This document shows, in pieces, positions 40,166 through 47,972 of a stretch of 64,000 nt of DNA. The notes under the pieces are model-generated. The model was not told the origin of the DNA, ran no database searches, and saw only the letters and a list, made by a program, of their open reading frames with translations. Numbering within the stretch: position 1 is the first letter of the stretch; every line of letters begins with the position of its first letter. Origin of the DNA: Rufibacter sp. XAAS-G3-1 (lineage in GTDB: Bacteria; Bacteroidota; Bacteroidia; Cytophagales; Hymenobacteraceae); the NCBI RefSeq assembly GCF_013623775.1, contig NZ_JABFAM010000011.1:1-64000 (forward strand), given 5' to 3'. Both the position numbers and the translations under genes were made by a program.

Positions 40166-43081
40166 ATGATCTTTAAAACCAAGCCTGCCGATATCTTTAA
40201 AGAACGCCACAATGGCCCTGTAAAAGAGCAGATGCAGGAAATGCTGCAAACCATTGGGGCCGCGTCTTTAGACCAACTGATAGATGAAACGGTGCCGCCG
40301 GCTATTCGCCTGAAGAAACCGTTGAACCTGCCTGCTCCGTTGACCGAGCGCGATTTCCTGCGGAAGTTCGCCAAGATCGCGAAGCAGAACAAACTGTACA
40401 AATCCTACATCGGGTTGGGGTACCATGACACCATCCTGCCGCCGGTGATCCAGCGGAACATCTTTGAGAACCCGGGTTGGTACACTGCTTATACGCCTTA
40501 CCAGGCCGAGATTGCCCAAGGCCGCTTAGAGGCCCTGATCAACTACCAGACCCTGATCATTGACCTGACCGGCATGGCCATCGCCAACGCGTCTTTGCTG
40601 GATGAGGCTACCGCCGCCGCTGAGGCCATGAACCTGCAATACTCCCTGCGCAAAGGCAACCGCAAAAACGCGAACCGCTACTTTGTGTCTGACCAGGTAT
40701 TGCCGCAAACCCTGGACGTATTGGTTTCCCGCGCCACGCCGCTGGGCATTGAACTGGTGATGGGTGATCACCGCAAGCTGAACGTACAGGACGACACCTT
40801 GTTTGGTGCTTTGGTGCAATACCCGGCCGCCGACGGGGAGGTGTTCGATTACACCAGCTTCATTTCCCAGGCCCACGAGGCGGGCGTACCGGTAGCCGTG
40901 GCCGCTGATCTGTTGAGCTTGACCTTGCTGAAATCACCGGGTGAGATGGGGGCTGATGTAGTCATCGGTTCTTCGCAGCGCTTCGGAATTCCCATGGGCT
41001 ATGGCGGGCCGCACGCCGGTTTCTTCGCGACCAAAGACGAGTACAAGCGGTCTATCCCGGGCCGTATCATTGGTTTGTCTCAGGATGCGTTCGGGCAGAA
41101 AGCCTACCGCATGGCCTTGCAGACCCGTGAGCAGCACATCCGGAGAGAGAAAGCGACTTCTAACATCTGTACCGCCCAGGTTTTATTGGCGGTAATGGCC
41201 GGCATGTACGCGGTGTACCACGGCCCGCGCCGCCTGAAATACATCGGTCTGAACATCCACAGCCTGACTCAAATCTTGGCGAAAGGTCTGGAGCGTTTAG
41301 GCTTTGAGCAACTGAACGAAAACTACTTTGACACCCTGAACCTCCGCATAGAGAGCGCGGAGTTGCAACAAGCCATCCGCCGGGAAGCCGAAGCGGCGCA
41401 GATCAACTTCCGCTATTTCGGGGACAACAACATCGGGATTTCCATCAACCAGAACACAGATCTGGACGAGGTGAAGGAGATTCTGGCCGTTTTCGCGAAA
41501 GTAGCCGGTAAACCGGATGCCACGCTGGAATTGGACGCCATTCCGGAGGAAACCGAGATTACCTGGCCAGAAGCCTTGATCCGGACTTCTCCTTACCTGC
41601 AGCACGAGGTTTTCAACAAGTACCACTCTGAGAGCGAAATCCTGCGTTACATGAAGTACCTGGAGAACAAAGACTTTTCTTTGACGCACGGTATGATTCC
41701 GCTGGGTTCCTGCACCATGAAACTGAACGCCACCGCCGAGATGATTCCAGTGACCTGGCCAGAGATCGGGCAGATGCACCCCTTCGCCCCGGCCGACCAA
41801 GCCCAAGGCTACGCGCAAATCTTCCAAGACCTGGAAGCGTGGTTATGCGAGATAACCGGCTTTGCGGCCATGAGCTTACAACCCAACTCCGGTGCCCAGG
41901 GCGAATACGCCGGTCTGATGGTGATCAGAGCCTACCACGAAGCCCGCGGCGACCATCACCGCAACATCTCCTTGATTCCATCCTCGGCGCACGGCACCAA
42001 CCCTGCCTCCGCAGTGATGGCCGGCATGAAAGTGGTGATTGTGAAGTGCGATGAGAAAGGCAACATTGACGTAGCAGACCTGAGAGCGAAAGCCGAGGAG
42101 CATAAAGATGACCTGTCTTGCTTGATGGTAACCTACCCGTCTACCCACGGCGTGTACGAGGAAAGCATTATTGAGATCTGCGAACTCATTCACCAGAACG
42201 GGGGCCGCGTGTACATGGACGGGGCCAACATGAACGCCCAGGTAGGCTTGACCTCTCCGGCGAACATCGGTGCTGACGTGTGTCACCTGAACCTGCACAA
42301 AACCTTCTGTATTCCGCACGGCGGGGGCGGCCCAGGCGTAGGCCCAATTGGTGTAGTAGCAGATCTGGCTCCTTTCCTGCCCGGCCACGCGGTTGTAGAC
42401 CTGGAACGCCCGGAAGCGATCAACGCAGTATCGGCGGCCCCTTGGGGTAGCGCCAGCATTCTGCCCATCTCTTACGCCTACATCAACATGATGGGCGGCG
42501 AAGGGTTGACCGAGGCCACCAAAATGGCGATCCTGAACGCGAACTACATCAAGGCGCGCTTAGAGGAGCACTACCCGGTATTGTACGTTGGCTCCAACGG
42601 CCGTTGCGCCCACGAGATGATCTTAGACTGCCGCTCTTTCAAGAAGGCCGGGGTTGAAGTGGAAGACATTGCGAAGCGTCTGATGGACTACGGTTTCCAT
42701 GCGCCCACTGTATCGTTCCCAGTGGCCGGTACCTTGATGGTGGAGCCTACGGAGAGCGAGAGCAAAGAAGAGCTGGACCGTTTCTGCGCCGCCATGATCT
42801 CCATCCGGGAGGAAATCCGGGAGATTGAGGAAGGTGCCGCTGATCAGAAAAACAACCTGCTCAAAAACGCGCCGCACCCGGCCCACGTGGCCCTGGCCGA
42901 GCACTGGTCTTTCCCGTACACCCGCGAGCGCGCCGTTTACCCAGTGCCTTACACCCGTACCGCTAAGTTCTGGCCAACCGTGAGCCGCATTGACAGCGCG
43001 TATGGCGACCGTAACCTGGTGTGTAGCTGCGCTCCTATTGAGGCCTACAACGAGCAAGGCGAAGAGATGAAAGCCATTTAA
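40166..43081 (+). CDS. gcvP: Glycine dehydrogenase (aminomethyl-transferring), P protein
   Basis: 971 residues, the full-length homodimeric (fused alpha/beta) form. N-terminal half has [15 protein letters not shown] and the C-terminal half [20 protein letters not shown], where the Lys near residue 713 binds [15 protein letters not shown] and [11 protein letters not shown] are also typical. It decarboxylates glycine and passes the aminomethyl group to the lipoylated H protein (not in this window). Single gene with a strong terminator. ATG 40166 gives [18 protein letters not shown], consistent with family N-termini. Confidence 0.97.
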   Translation: MIFKTKPADIFKERHNGPVKEQMQEMLQTIGAASLDQLIDETVPPAIRLKKPLNLPAPLTERDFLRKFAKIAKQNKLYKSYIGLGYHDTILPPVIQRNIFENPGWYTAYTPYQAEIAQGRLEALINYQTLIIDLTGMAIANASLLDEATAAAEAMNLQYSLRKGNRKNANRYFVSDQVLPQTLDVLVSRATPLGIELVMGDHRKLNVQDDTLFGALVQYPAADGEVFDYTSFISQAHEAGVPVAVAADLLSLTLLKSPGEMGADVVIGSSQRFGIPMGYGGPHAGFFATKDEYKRSIPGRIIGLSQDAFGQKAYRMALQTREQHIRREKATSNICTAQVLLAVMAGMYAVYHGPRRLKYIGLNIHSLTQILAKGLERLGFEQLNENYFDTLNLRIESAELQQAIRREAEAAQINFRYFGDNNIGISINQNTDLDEVKEILAVFAKVAGKPDATLELDAIPEETEITWPEALIRTSPYLQHEVFNKYHSESEILRYMKYLENKDFSLTHGMIPLGSCTMKLNATAEMIPVTWPEIGQMHPFAPADQAQGYAQIFQDLEAWLCEITGFAAMSLQPNSGAQGEYAGLMVIRAYHEARGDHHRNISLIPSSAHGTNPASAVMAGMKVVIVKCDEKGNIDVADLRAKAEEHKDDLSCLMVTYPSTHGVYEESIIEICELIHQNGGRVYMDGANMNAQVGLTSPANIGADVCHLNLHKTFCIPHGGGGPGVGPIGVVADLAPFLPGHAVVDLERPEAINAVSAAPWGSASILPISYAYINMMGGEGLTEATKMAILNANYIKARLEEHYPVLYVGSNGRCAHEMILDCRSFKKAGVEVEDIAKRLMDYGFHAPTVSFPVAGTLMVEPTESESKEELDRFCAAMISIREEIREIEEGAADQKNNLLKNAPHPAHVALAEHWSFPYTRERAVYPVPYTRTAKFWPTVSRIDSAYGDRNLVCSCAPIEAYNEQGEEMKAI

Positions 43082-43104
43082 GTTCAATAGGAATATCAGT
43101 TCAG

Positions 43105-43135
43105 AAAACGCCTGCGGAGCTTCCGCAGGCGTTTT
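43105..43135 (+). terminator. Intrinsic terminator of gcvP
   Basis: Perfect 14-bp arms AAAACGCCTGCGGA and TCCGCAGGCGTTTT, 3-nt loop. Confidence 0.9.
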
Positions 43136-43136
43136 T

Positions 43137-43172
43137 GTTTTAAGCCTATTTTACAGAAAACAGCCTGGAAAC
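43137..43172. repeat. Family C palindrome
   Basis: GTTTTAAGCCTATTTTAC and AAAACAGCCTGGAAAC, immediately after the gcvP terminator. Confidence 0.7.
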
Positions 43173-43372
43173 GGCCCTTCAGACAAGTTAAAAATGCCCG
43201 CAAAAAAATAAACCGTTCGGTATAATATGGGCATAGTTTTTGTGTATAATCACAACGGACAGACATTTCCCGAAACACTTTCCTCAGTTCAGATATTATC
43301 CTTCAAAGCAGGGGAAGCGGTTCTCAAGTGATGTTCTTTCTATTCTTTAAACACTAAAACGGTATACATCCT

Positions 43373-43996
43373 ATGAAACCATTCAGTAAGATAGCAAAGT
43401 GGGTAATGGGGGTAATGATGGGACTACTGGTGGTAGGTTTCACCGGCTGTGCCACCACGTACAACGTTGCCACTGACTTTGACAAAGGCACTAATTTTCA
43501 GGCGTACAAAACCTGGCGTTGGTACCAGGATCAACCCGTTGCGAAGGATTCTACCAATCGCAGCTACACCACGTTTTTAGACAAACGGGTGAAAAACGCG
43601 GTAGAAACTGAGATGCAGCGTAGAGGCTTCCAGAAAGCTTCTGCTTCTGACAAACCAGACATGTTGCTGGCCTATGACTTCACCATTGAGAACCAGCAAC
43701 GTTTGCGTCCTGACTTTATGAGCATCCCGTCTATTGGCTACGGCTATTGGTACGGCTACCGTTATGCCTACACCTACAACCGTCTGTATAACACCACCAC
43801 GGTACAGGACTATCAGGAAGGCACCTTGATTCTGGACGTGGTAGATGCCAAAAGCAATGAACTGATCTGGCGCGGAAGCAGCGCTACTGCCGCTACTGAG
43901 CGTTCCTTAACCGATGAGAAGGTGCAGGCGATTGTTTCCAGCATCTTGGCAAAATTCCCGCCTCAGGCTGAGGAAAGGGCCACTGCCCGCCGGTAA
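43373..43996 (+). CDS. DUF4136 domain lipoprotein
   Basis: 207 residues. N-terminal hydrophobic segment and lipobox GFTGC (Cys near 26), then YNVATDFDKGTNFQAYKTWR, RGFQKASASDKPDMLLAYDF, a Tyr/Gly stretch (IGYGYWYGYRYAYTYNR) and the typical GTLILDVVDAKSNELIWRGS with conserved VQAIVSSILAKFPP at the end. DUF4136 proteins are common outer-membrane-associated lipoproteins of Bacteroidota and Proteobacteria without known function. Single gene; a terminator follows. Confidence 0.9.
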   Translation: MKPFSKIAKWVMGVMMGLLVVGFTGCATTYNVATDFDKGTNFQAYKTWRWYQDQPVAKDSTNRSYTTFLDKRVKNAVETEMQRRGFQKASASDKPDMLLAYDFTIENQQRLRPDFMSIPSIGYGYWYGYRYAYTYNRLYNTTTVQDYQEGTLILDVVDAKSNELIWRGSSATAATERSLTDEKVQAIVSSILAKFPPQAEERATARR

Positions 43997-44000
43997 TTAA

Positions 44001-44030
44001 CTGCCGTTTTCTTGAAAATAGCCTAGAAAC
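44001..44030. repeat. Family C palindrome, half copy
   Basis: Only the inner GCCGTTTTCTT and AAAATAGCCTAGAAAC remain; the left outer arm is missing. Confidence 0.45.
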
Positions 44031-44059
44031 CCCTCCCTGTGGCGAGGGGTTTCTTTTTT
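44027..44059 (+). terminator. Intrinsic terminator of the DUF4136 gene
   Basis: AAACCCCTC and GAGGGGTTT arms, 8-nt loop, followed by C and a run of seven T. Confidence 0.85.
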
Positions 44060-44087
44060 TGTAGAGGCTTTATTTACGCTCATCCCC

Positions 44088-44250
44088 TTCTCCCCTTTGT
44101 CATCTGGAAGGATCTTGTAGGCGAACGGTAATCATGCCTGTTCCCTACTGATGATACTTTCTCCTTGTTTTACAAAAGAAAACGCCTTCCATAGAATAGA
44201 GGCCTTTCTAGTTCGCCCACAAGATCCTTTCAGGATGACAGAGAAGGGAG
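44088..44250. repeat. Family D large imperfect inverted repeat
   Basis: Arms of about 38 nt (near 44088-44126 and 44211-44250) contain GTCATC(C)TG.AAGGATCTTGT and GGCGAAC; the 85-nt centre is unpaired. The sequence motif resembles intergenic GTCATCCTGA...AAGGATCT repeats common in Bacteroidota and related groups. Only copy here. Confidence 0.65.
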
Positions 44251-44368
44251 AGTGAGAGAGGGAAAAAAGGTAGAAGCGAGAGAGAAGAAGGGTAGAAGCA
44301 GAATGAGATTAAGCCAGAAAGCAGAACAGCGGTGACACAAAGTGTCAAAAAAGTAGTCAGCCAGAATA

Positions 44369-44399
44369 TTTTTGAGGTGTTTTCTGAAAAATAGGCTTA
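44369..44399. repeat. Family C palindrome interrupted by the B element
   Basis: TTTTTGAGGTGTTTTCTGAA and AAATAGGCTTA; the missing end TTAAAAC is found after the family B element (44561-44567). Confidence 0.6.
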
Positions 44400-44565
44400 G
44401 AGCTTGTTTAAATTTCATCTTTGCGCTACAAACGACCATAAAAAGAACCTGCGTTCACCTTTTTCTCGCACCGTAGCGCTGCTACGCTGCTCAAAAAACG
44501 CTTCCGCAGAACCTTTCTCTGGCCGTTTTCGCCAGCAAACCTCAAATTTAAACAAGCTCTTAAAA
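44398..44565. repeat. Family B MITE-like element, long form (about 167 bp)
   Basis: Ends TAGAGCTTGTTTAAATTTC and AAATTTAAACAAGCTCTTA are an excellent inverted pair. Compared with the copy at 5416 it has an extra segment of about 58 bp containing GTAGCGCTGCTACGCTGCTC (itself palindromic). Confidence 0.8.
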
Positions 44566-44639
44566 CAGAACTAGGTCTACTCCCATTCTCCTGTATGCAT
44601 ACGATCCCTAAACATTAACCTGACCTCCCGCAAAACTGC

Positions 44640-44870
44640 TCATGGTTCCCGGCAATTCTGGAGACTCGCTTCATCCGGTGGCACGAGACTAGAGTCGCGC
44701 GCCAGTACTTTCTACCTGTTTGCTTCCGTAATGCCGCCTGCTCCAAAGACCTCGTAGCGGGCGCAGCTCCTTCAAGTGTCTGCGCCAATACCGTTTATAG
44801 CCCGTTTTCCGCAAAACAGGCCTATAACGTGGAAGCCTTTAAGGTCTCCAAGGCCTCACAGATTTAAGTC
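44640..44870 (+). repeat. Family A composite repeat, worn
   Basis: GGTTCCCGGCAATTCTGGAG, GCACGAGACTAGAGTCGCGC, CGCCAGTACTTTCTACCTG, CTCCAAAGACCTCGTAGCGG, a family C palindrome at 44791-44829 and a worn AGGTCTCCAAGGCCTCACAG block, which has moved to the end. No gene was seen in the whole 44.0-45.0 kb gap. Confidence 0.75.
44791..44829. repeat. Family C palindrome
   Basis: CCGTTTATAGCCCGTTTTCC and AAAACAGGCCTATAACG. Confidence 0.8.
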
Positions 44871-44916
44871 AACTCAGTAGGGTGAGGCCCAAAACGTACT
44901 TCCCAGAAATGCTGCC

Positions 44917-44954
44917 AAACAAAAGAGCCACCTTTCTAGGTGGCTCTTTTGTTT
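44917..44954 (-). terminator. Strong hairpin terminator of the T9SS-type operon
   Basis: Perfect 17-bp arms AAACAAAAGAGCCACCT and AGGTGGCTCTTTTGTTT, loop TTCT, just beyond the OmpA-protein stop. Confidence 0.9.
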
Positions 44955-44980
44955 CACTTCTTGAGAAGGTTTATCTAGTC

Positions 44981-46966
44981 TTACTTGATCTTGAATTCGG
45001 TTCTTCTGTTCATCTGGTGCTCGTCTTCGGTACATTCTACCCCGTCTGCACAGCGGTTTTTCAGCTTGGTTTCTCCGTAGCCTTTCCAGGTGAGCCGGTT
45101 GCGGGCTATGCCTTGGCTTACTAGATATTCCACTGCTGACTGGGCCCGGCGCTCAGAGAGAATCTGGTTGTAGCCGTGGCCTTCGCGGCTATCAGTGTGT
45201 GAACCTAGTTCAATCTTTATGCTGGGGTTATCCTTCAGCATGCGTACCAGTTTGTCCAGTTCCAAAGCGGCATCTGGGCGGATATTCCATTTATCCAGAT
45301 CATAGTAGATGTTCTCCACGGCAATGGTCTGCTCCCGCTGGCTTTTGTCAAAGATGAGCGTGACGCGGGTGGTATCTGCCAGGTTTACCGTATCAATGGC
45401 TACTAGGGCAGATTGAGTCAAGAAGCCGAATTTCTCGCCTTTCAGATCATACGTAGAGCCTTTCATCACGCCAAACTTGTATTCGCCGTTGCGGTCTGAG
45501 AAGGCCACGGTAGAGTCTGCAGTGTTCTGCGGAGTCAATTTCAGGCGGACATCGGCCAGCGGCTGATTGATGCTGTTCTTGCCTTTCACCTGCACCCGTT
45601 CTAAGGTAGTTACCAGCAGAACAGCGTTGCTCAACAGCTTAAAGGAGTAGATGTCATCTGTGCCGTTGTTGCTGTCGCGGTTAGAAGACAGGTAACCCGC
45701 CAGGCTATTTCCGGCTCCCCGCATGAACACCATCCCGAAATCATCTTTAGGAGAGTTAATAGGTGTGCGCAGATTTTCCGGCGTAGTCCAGGTGGTACGG
45801 CTGCCCTTCGCTTTGAACACATCCAAGCCTCCCAGCCCGGGGTGCATGTCTGAGGAGAAATACAGGTTACCGGCTTGGTCAAAGCCCGGGAACATTTCTT
45901 TGCCGCTGGTATTGATGGTGTTACCGGCATTTACCGGCTGACTCCAGCTTCCGTCAGACTGAAATTCTGAGAAGTAAATGTCCGTTTCGCCGTAGCCACC
46001 GGGCTGGTCAGACACAAAGTACAGCACTTGCCCGTTGGGCGAAATGGCCGGATGGCCTACGCTATATTCGTCTACCTTGTTGTATTTGAAGGGTTTTACT
46101 CCTGCCCAGGCAGAACCGTTCCGCCGCGCCGAATAAATCTCCAGCCGGTTCACGTACTCGTTCTCAATCGGTTCCACTACCCAACTGGTAGGATCCATGT
46201 TGGCATTCTCCGGCACTTTCTTCACCATTTTGGTGCGGGTAAAGTACAGCGTAGTATTACCGGAGTCTAGCACCGCGGGGCCGTCATGGTACACCGAGTT
46301 TAAGGTGGCACTGGCTAGGGTTGGCGGTTGCCAGGTACTGTCTTGGTTGCGTTGGGCATAGAACATTTGCAGATACGGACGACCCGTCCAGCCATAAGCG
46401 CCGGCATCTATGGCTTTGGCGTTGCCCATGCTACCACCCCGGTCTGAGGTGAACAAGATGCCGTCTTCATAAACCGTTGGGCTGAAGTCTGAATTTCCGG
46501 AGTTGATCTGGGTTTCATTGACGACAATGGCGGTGGGTGGCTCCTCCAGCAATTTCAAGGCTGCATCAGTTGCCTGGGCCTTCGCGTGGGCTTTGGCGGC
46601 TTCGGCGGGTACTTTAATGGCGTACTCCTGGTATTGGGTTTTGGCCTCAAAGTACTTCCCGTTGCTTCTCAGCGCCTCAGCGTAGTAATAGGTATTGATA
46701 GGATCAGCTTCGGGCATGGCCACCACTTTAGCGTACCACTGCTCTGCCTGCACGGTACGGCCGGTGAGGCGGTAAGAATCTGCCAGCCGCTGGGCACCTT
46801 GCAAATCTGGGGTCTTTTTGGCAAAAACCTCCTGAAACTCCTCTATGGCGAGGGCATAATCATAGTTCTCATACAGCCTGTCGGCTTTACGAGTGGTTTG
46901 GCAACCGCTCAAGGCTACACTACCGGCAATGAAGGAAAGTAAAAGAGATTTGTATAATTTATACAT
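44981..46966 (-). CDS. OmpA/PD40/TPR lipoprotein (PorE-like)
   Basis: 661 residues. Signal peptide with lipobox ALSGC (Cys22); TPR-like helices (about 28-115); PD40/WD40-type beta-propeller blades (about 155-440: FSPTVYEDGILFTSDRGG, HPAISPNGQVLYFVSDQPGG, MFPGFDQAGNLYFSSDMHPG); a carboxypeptidase-regulatory-like fold (about 470-540); and a C-terminal OmpA peptidoglycan-binding domain (about 550-661: IELGSHTDSREGHGYNQILS). This architecture is that of Bacteroidota PorE-like proteins that associate with PorP/SprF. Third gene of the operon; the PorP/SprF stop is 18 bp upstream. Likely anchors the complex to peptidoglycan (inferred). Confidence 0.9.
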   Translation of the reverse strand: MYKLYKSLLLSFIAGSVALSGCQTTRKADRLYENYDYALAIEEFQEVFAKKTPDLQGAQRLADSYRLTGRTVQAEQWYAKVVAMPEADPINTYYYAEALRSNGKYFEAKTQYQEYAIKVPAEAAKAHAKAQATDAALKLLEEPPTAIVVNETQINSGNSDFSPTVYEDGILFTSDRGGSMGNAKAIDAGAYGWTGRPYLQMFYAQRNQDSTWQPPTLASATLNSVYHDGPAVLDSGNTTLYFTRTKMVKKVPENANMDPTSWVVEPIENEYVNRLEIYSARRNGSAWAGVKPFKYNKVDEYSVGHPAISPNGQVLYFVSDQPGGYGETDIYFSEFQSDGSWSQPVNAGNTINTSGKEMFPGFDQAGNLYFSSDMHPGLGGLDVFKAKGSRTTWTTPENLRTPINSPKDDFGMVFMRGAGNSLAGYLSSNRDSNNGTDDIYSFKLLSNAVLLVTTLERVQVKGKNSINQPLADVRLKLTPQNTADSTVAFSDRNGEYKFGVMKGSTYDLKGEKFGFLTQSALVAIDTVNLADTTRVTLIFDKSQREQTIAVENIYYDLDKWNIRPDAALELDKLVRMLKDNPSIKIELGSHTDSREGHGYNQILSERRAQSAVEYLVSQGIARNRLTWKGYGETKLKNRCADGVECTEDEHQMNRRTEFKIK

Positions 46967-46984
46967 AGATGCGTCTGGTTAGAA

Positions 46985-47938
46985 TTAGAAATACCGGGGG
47001 GTCACCATTTTGGTCTCTTCCTTTTTCAGGAAACTGTATCCAACAGATATTTCATGGGTGCTCAAATCATTGAGGTTGCTGTGCAGCGTAAAGTCATAGG
47101 CGTAGCCTAAGCGTAGCCGTTTGGTCACATACAATTCTGCTATGGCTACCAGGGCATCTTTGGAGCTTAGGCCTTTGCCTTCAAAATCATTCTTGAAGAT
47201 GTTCATGGCCGTACGGTAACTGCCTCCCAGCCAAATGCGCTCCCCAAACAGGAAAAAAGCGTTAAAATCTACGTTGGTAGGGCCATCAAAATTCTCTTTG
47301 AGCATGATGCTGGGTTTCACCTTGATATTCCGGCTGATGTTTGCCACATACCCCACGTTCAGGAAGTAATGGCGCTCCGGGTCATAGTTGATGTCCTTGT
47401 CAATGCCCAATAGATCAGTCACCGACACACCGGCGTAGAACCGCTCTGTATGGAAGAAGATACCGGCTTTCAGGCTAGGGCTCCAAGTAGTTTCTTTCTG
47501 GGCATTTACCACGGCAGGGTCGTCCTGGTCGTTCCCGGTAACCAGCTTGGTGCCGTCCACCGCAAAGTGCGACACCCCGGCGGCCAACCCGAAGGAAAGC
47601 ACACCGGTTTCACTTACCGGCACTTTCACGGCGGCGTCCACCTCTATGTTCTTGCGGTTTTGAGCGAAGATTTCATCTCTGGTGGCATGAAAACCCAGCC
47701 CTATCCGGCTGTTGTTGGTGAGCCCGTCTATGCTGAAGGACTGGGTATTGGGCGACCCTTGCAGGCCCACCCACTGGGTACGGTGGAAGGCATTGATCGT
47801 GAGTGTTTCCTTACTCCCGGCGTACGCCGGATTGATCACCAGTTGGTTAAAAATGTACTGCGAAAATTGAGCCCTGTGCTGCGCCCAACTGCTCACCGCG
47901 CCTAGCATGGCTATACTTATGATTAAAAGTCTTTTCAT
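46985..47938 (-). CDS. PorP/SprF family type IX secretion membrane protein
   Basis: 317 residues with a signal peptide (MKRLLIISIAMLGAVSSWA). QHRAQFSQYIFNQLVINPAYAGSKETL is the PorP/SprF signature; a barrel pattern follows, ending in the conserved STHEISVGYSFLKKE region. Family members form outer-membrane barrels that present type B T9SS substrates to the cell surface, each usually encoded next to its own substrate. Here it sits between the CTD-bearing protein (34 bp upstream) and the OmpA lipoprotein, which fits that rule. Confidence 0.95.
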   Translation of the reverse strand: MKRLLIISIAMLGAVSSWAQHRAQFSQYIFNQLVINPAYAGSKETLTINAFHRTQWVGLQGSPNTQSFSIDGLTNNSRIGLGFHATRDEIFAQNRKNIEVDAAVKVPVSETGVLSFGLAAGVSHFAVDGTKLVTGNDQDDPAVVNAQKETTWSPSLKAGIFFHTERFYAGVSVTDLLGIDKDINYDPERHYFLNVGYVANISRNIKVKPSIMLKENFDGPTNVDFNAFFLFGERIWLGGSYRTAMNIFKNDFEGKGLSSKDALVAIAELYVTKRLRLGYAYDFTLHSNLNDLSTHEISVGYSFLKKEETKMVTPRYF

Positions 47939-47972
47939 TTCTGCTTGAAATTTATTTTTGGAATGTCTCTGC

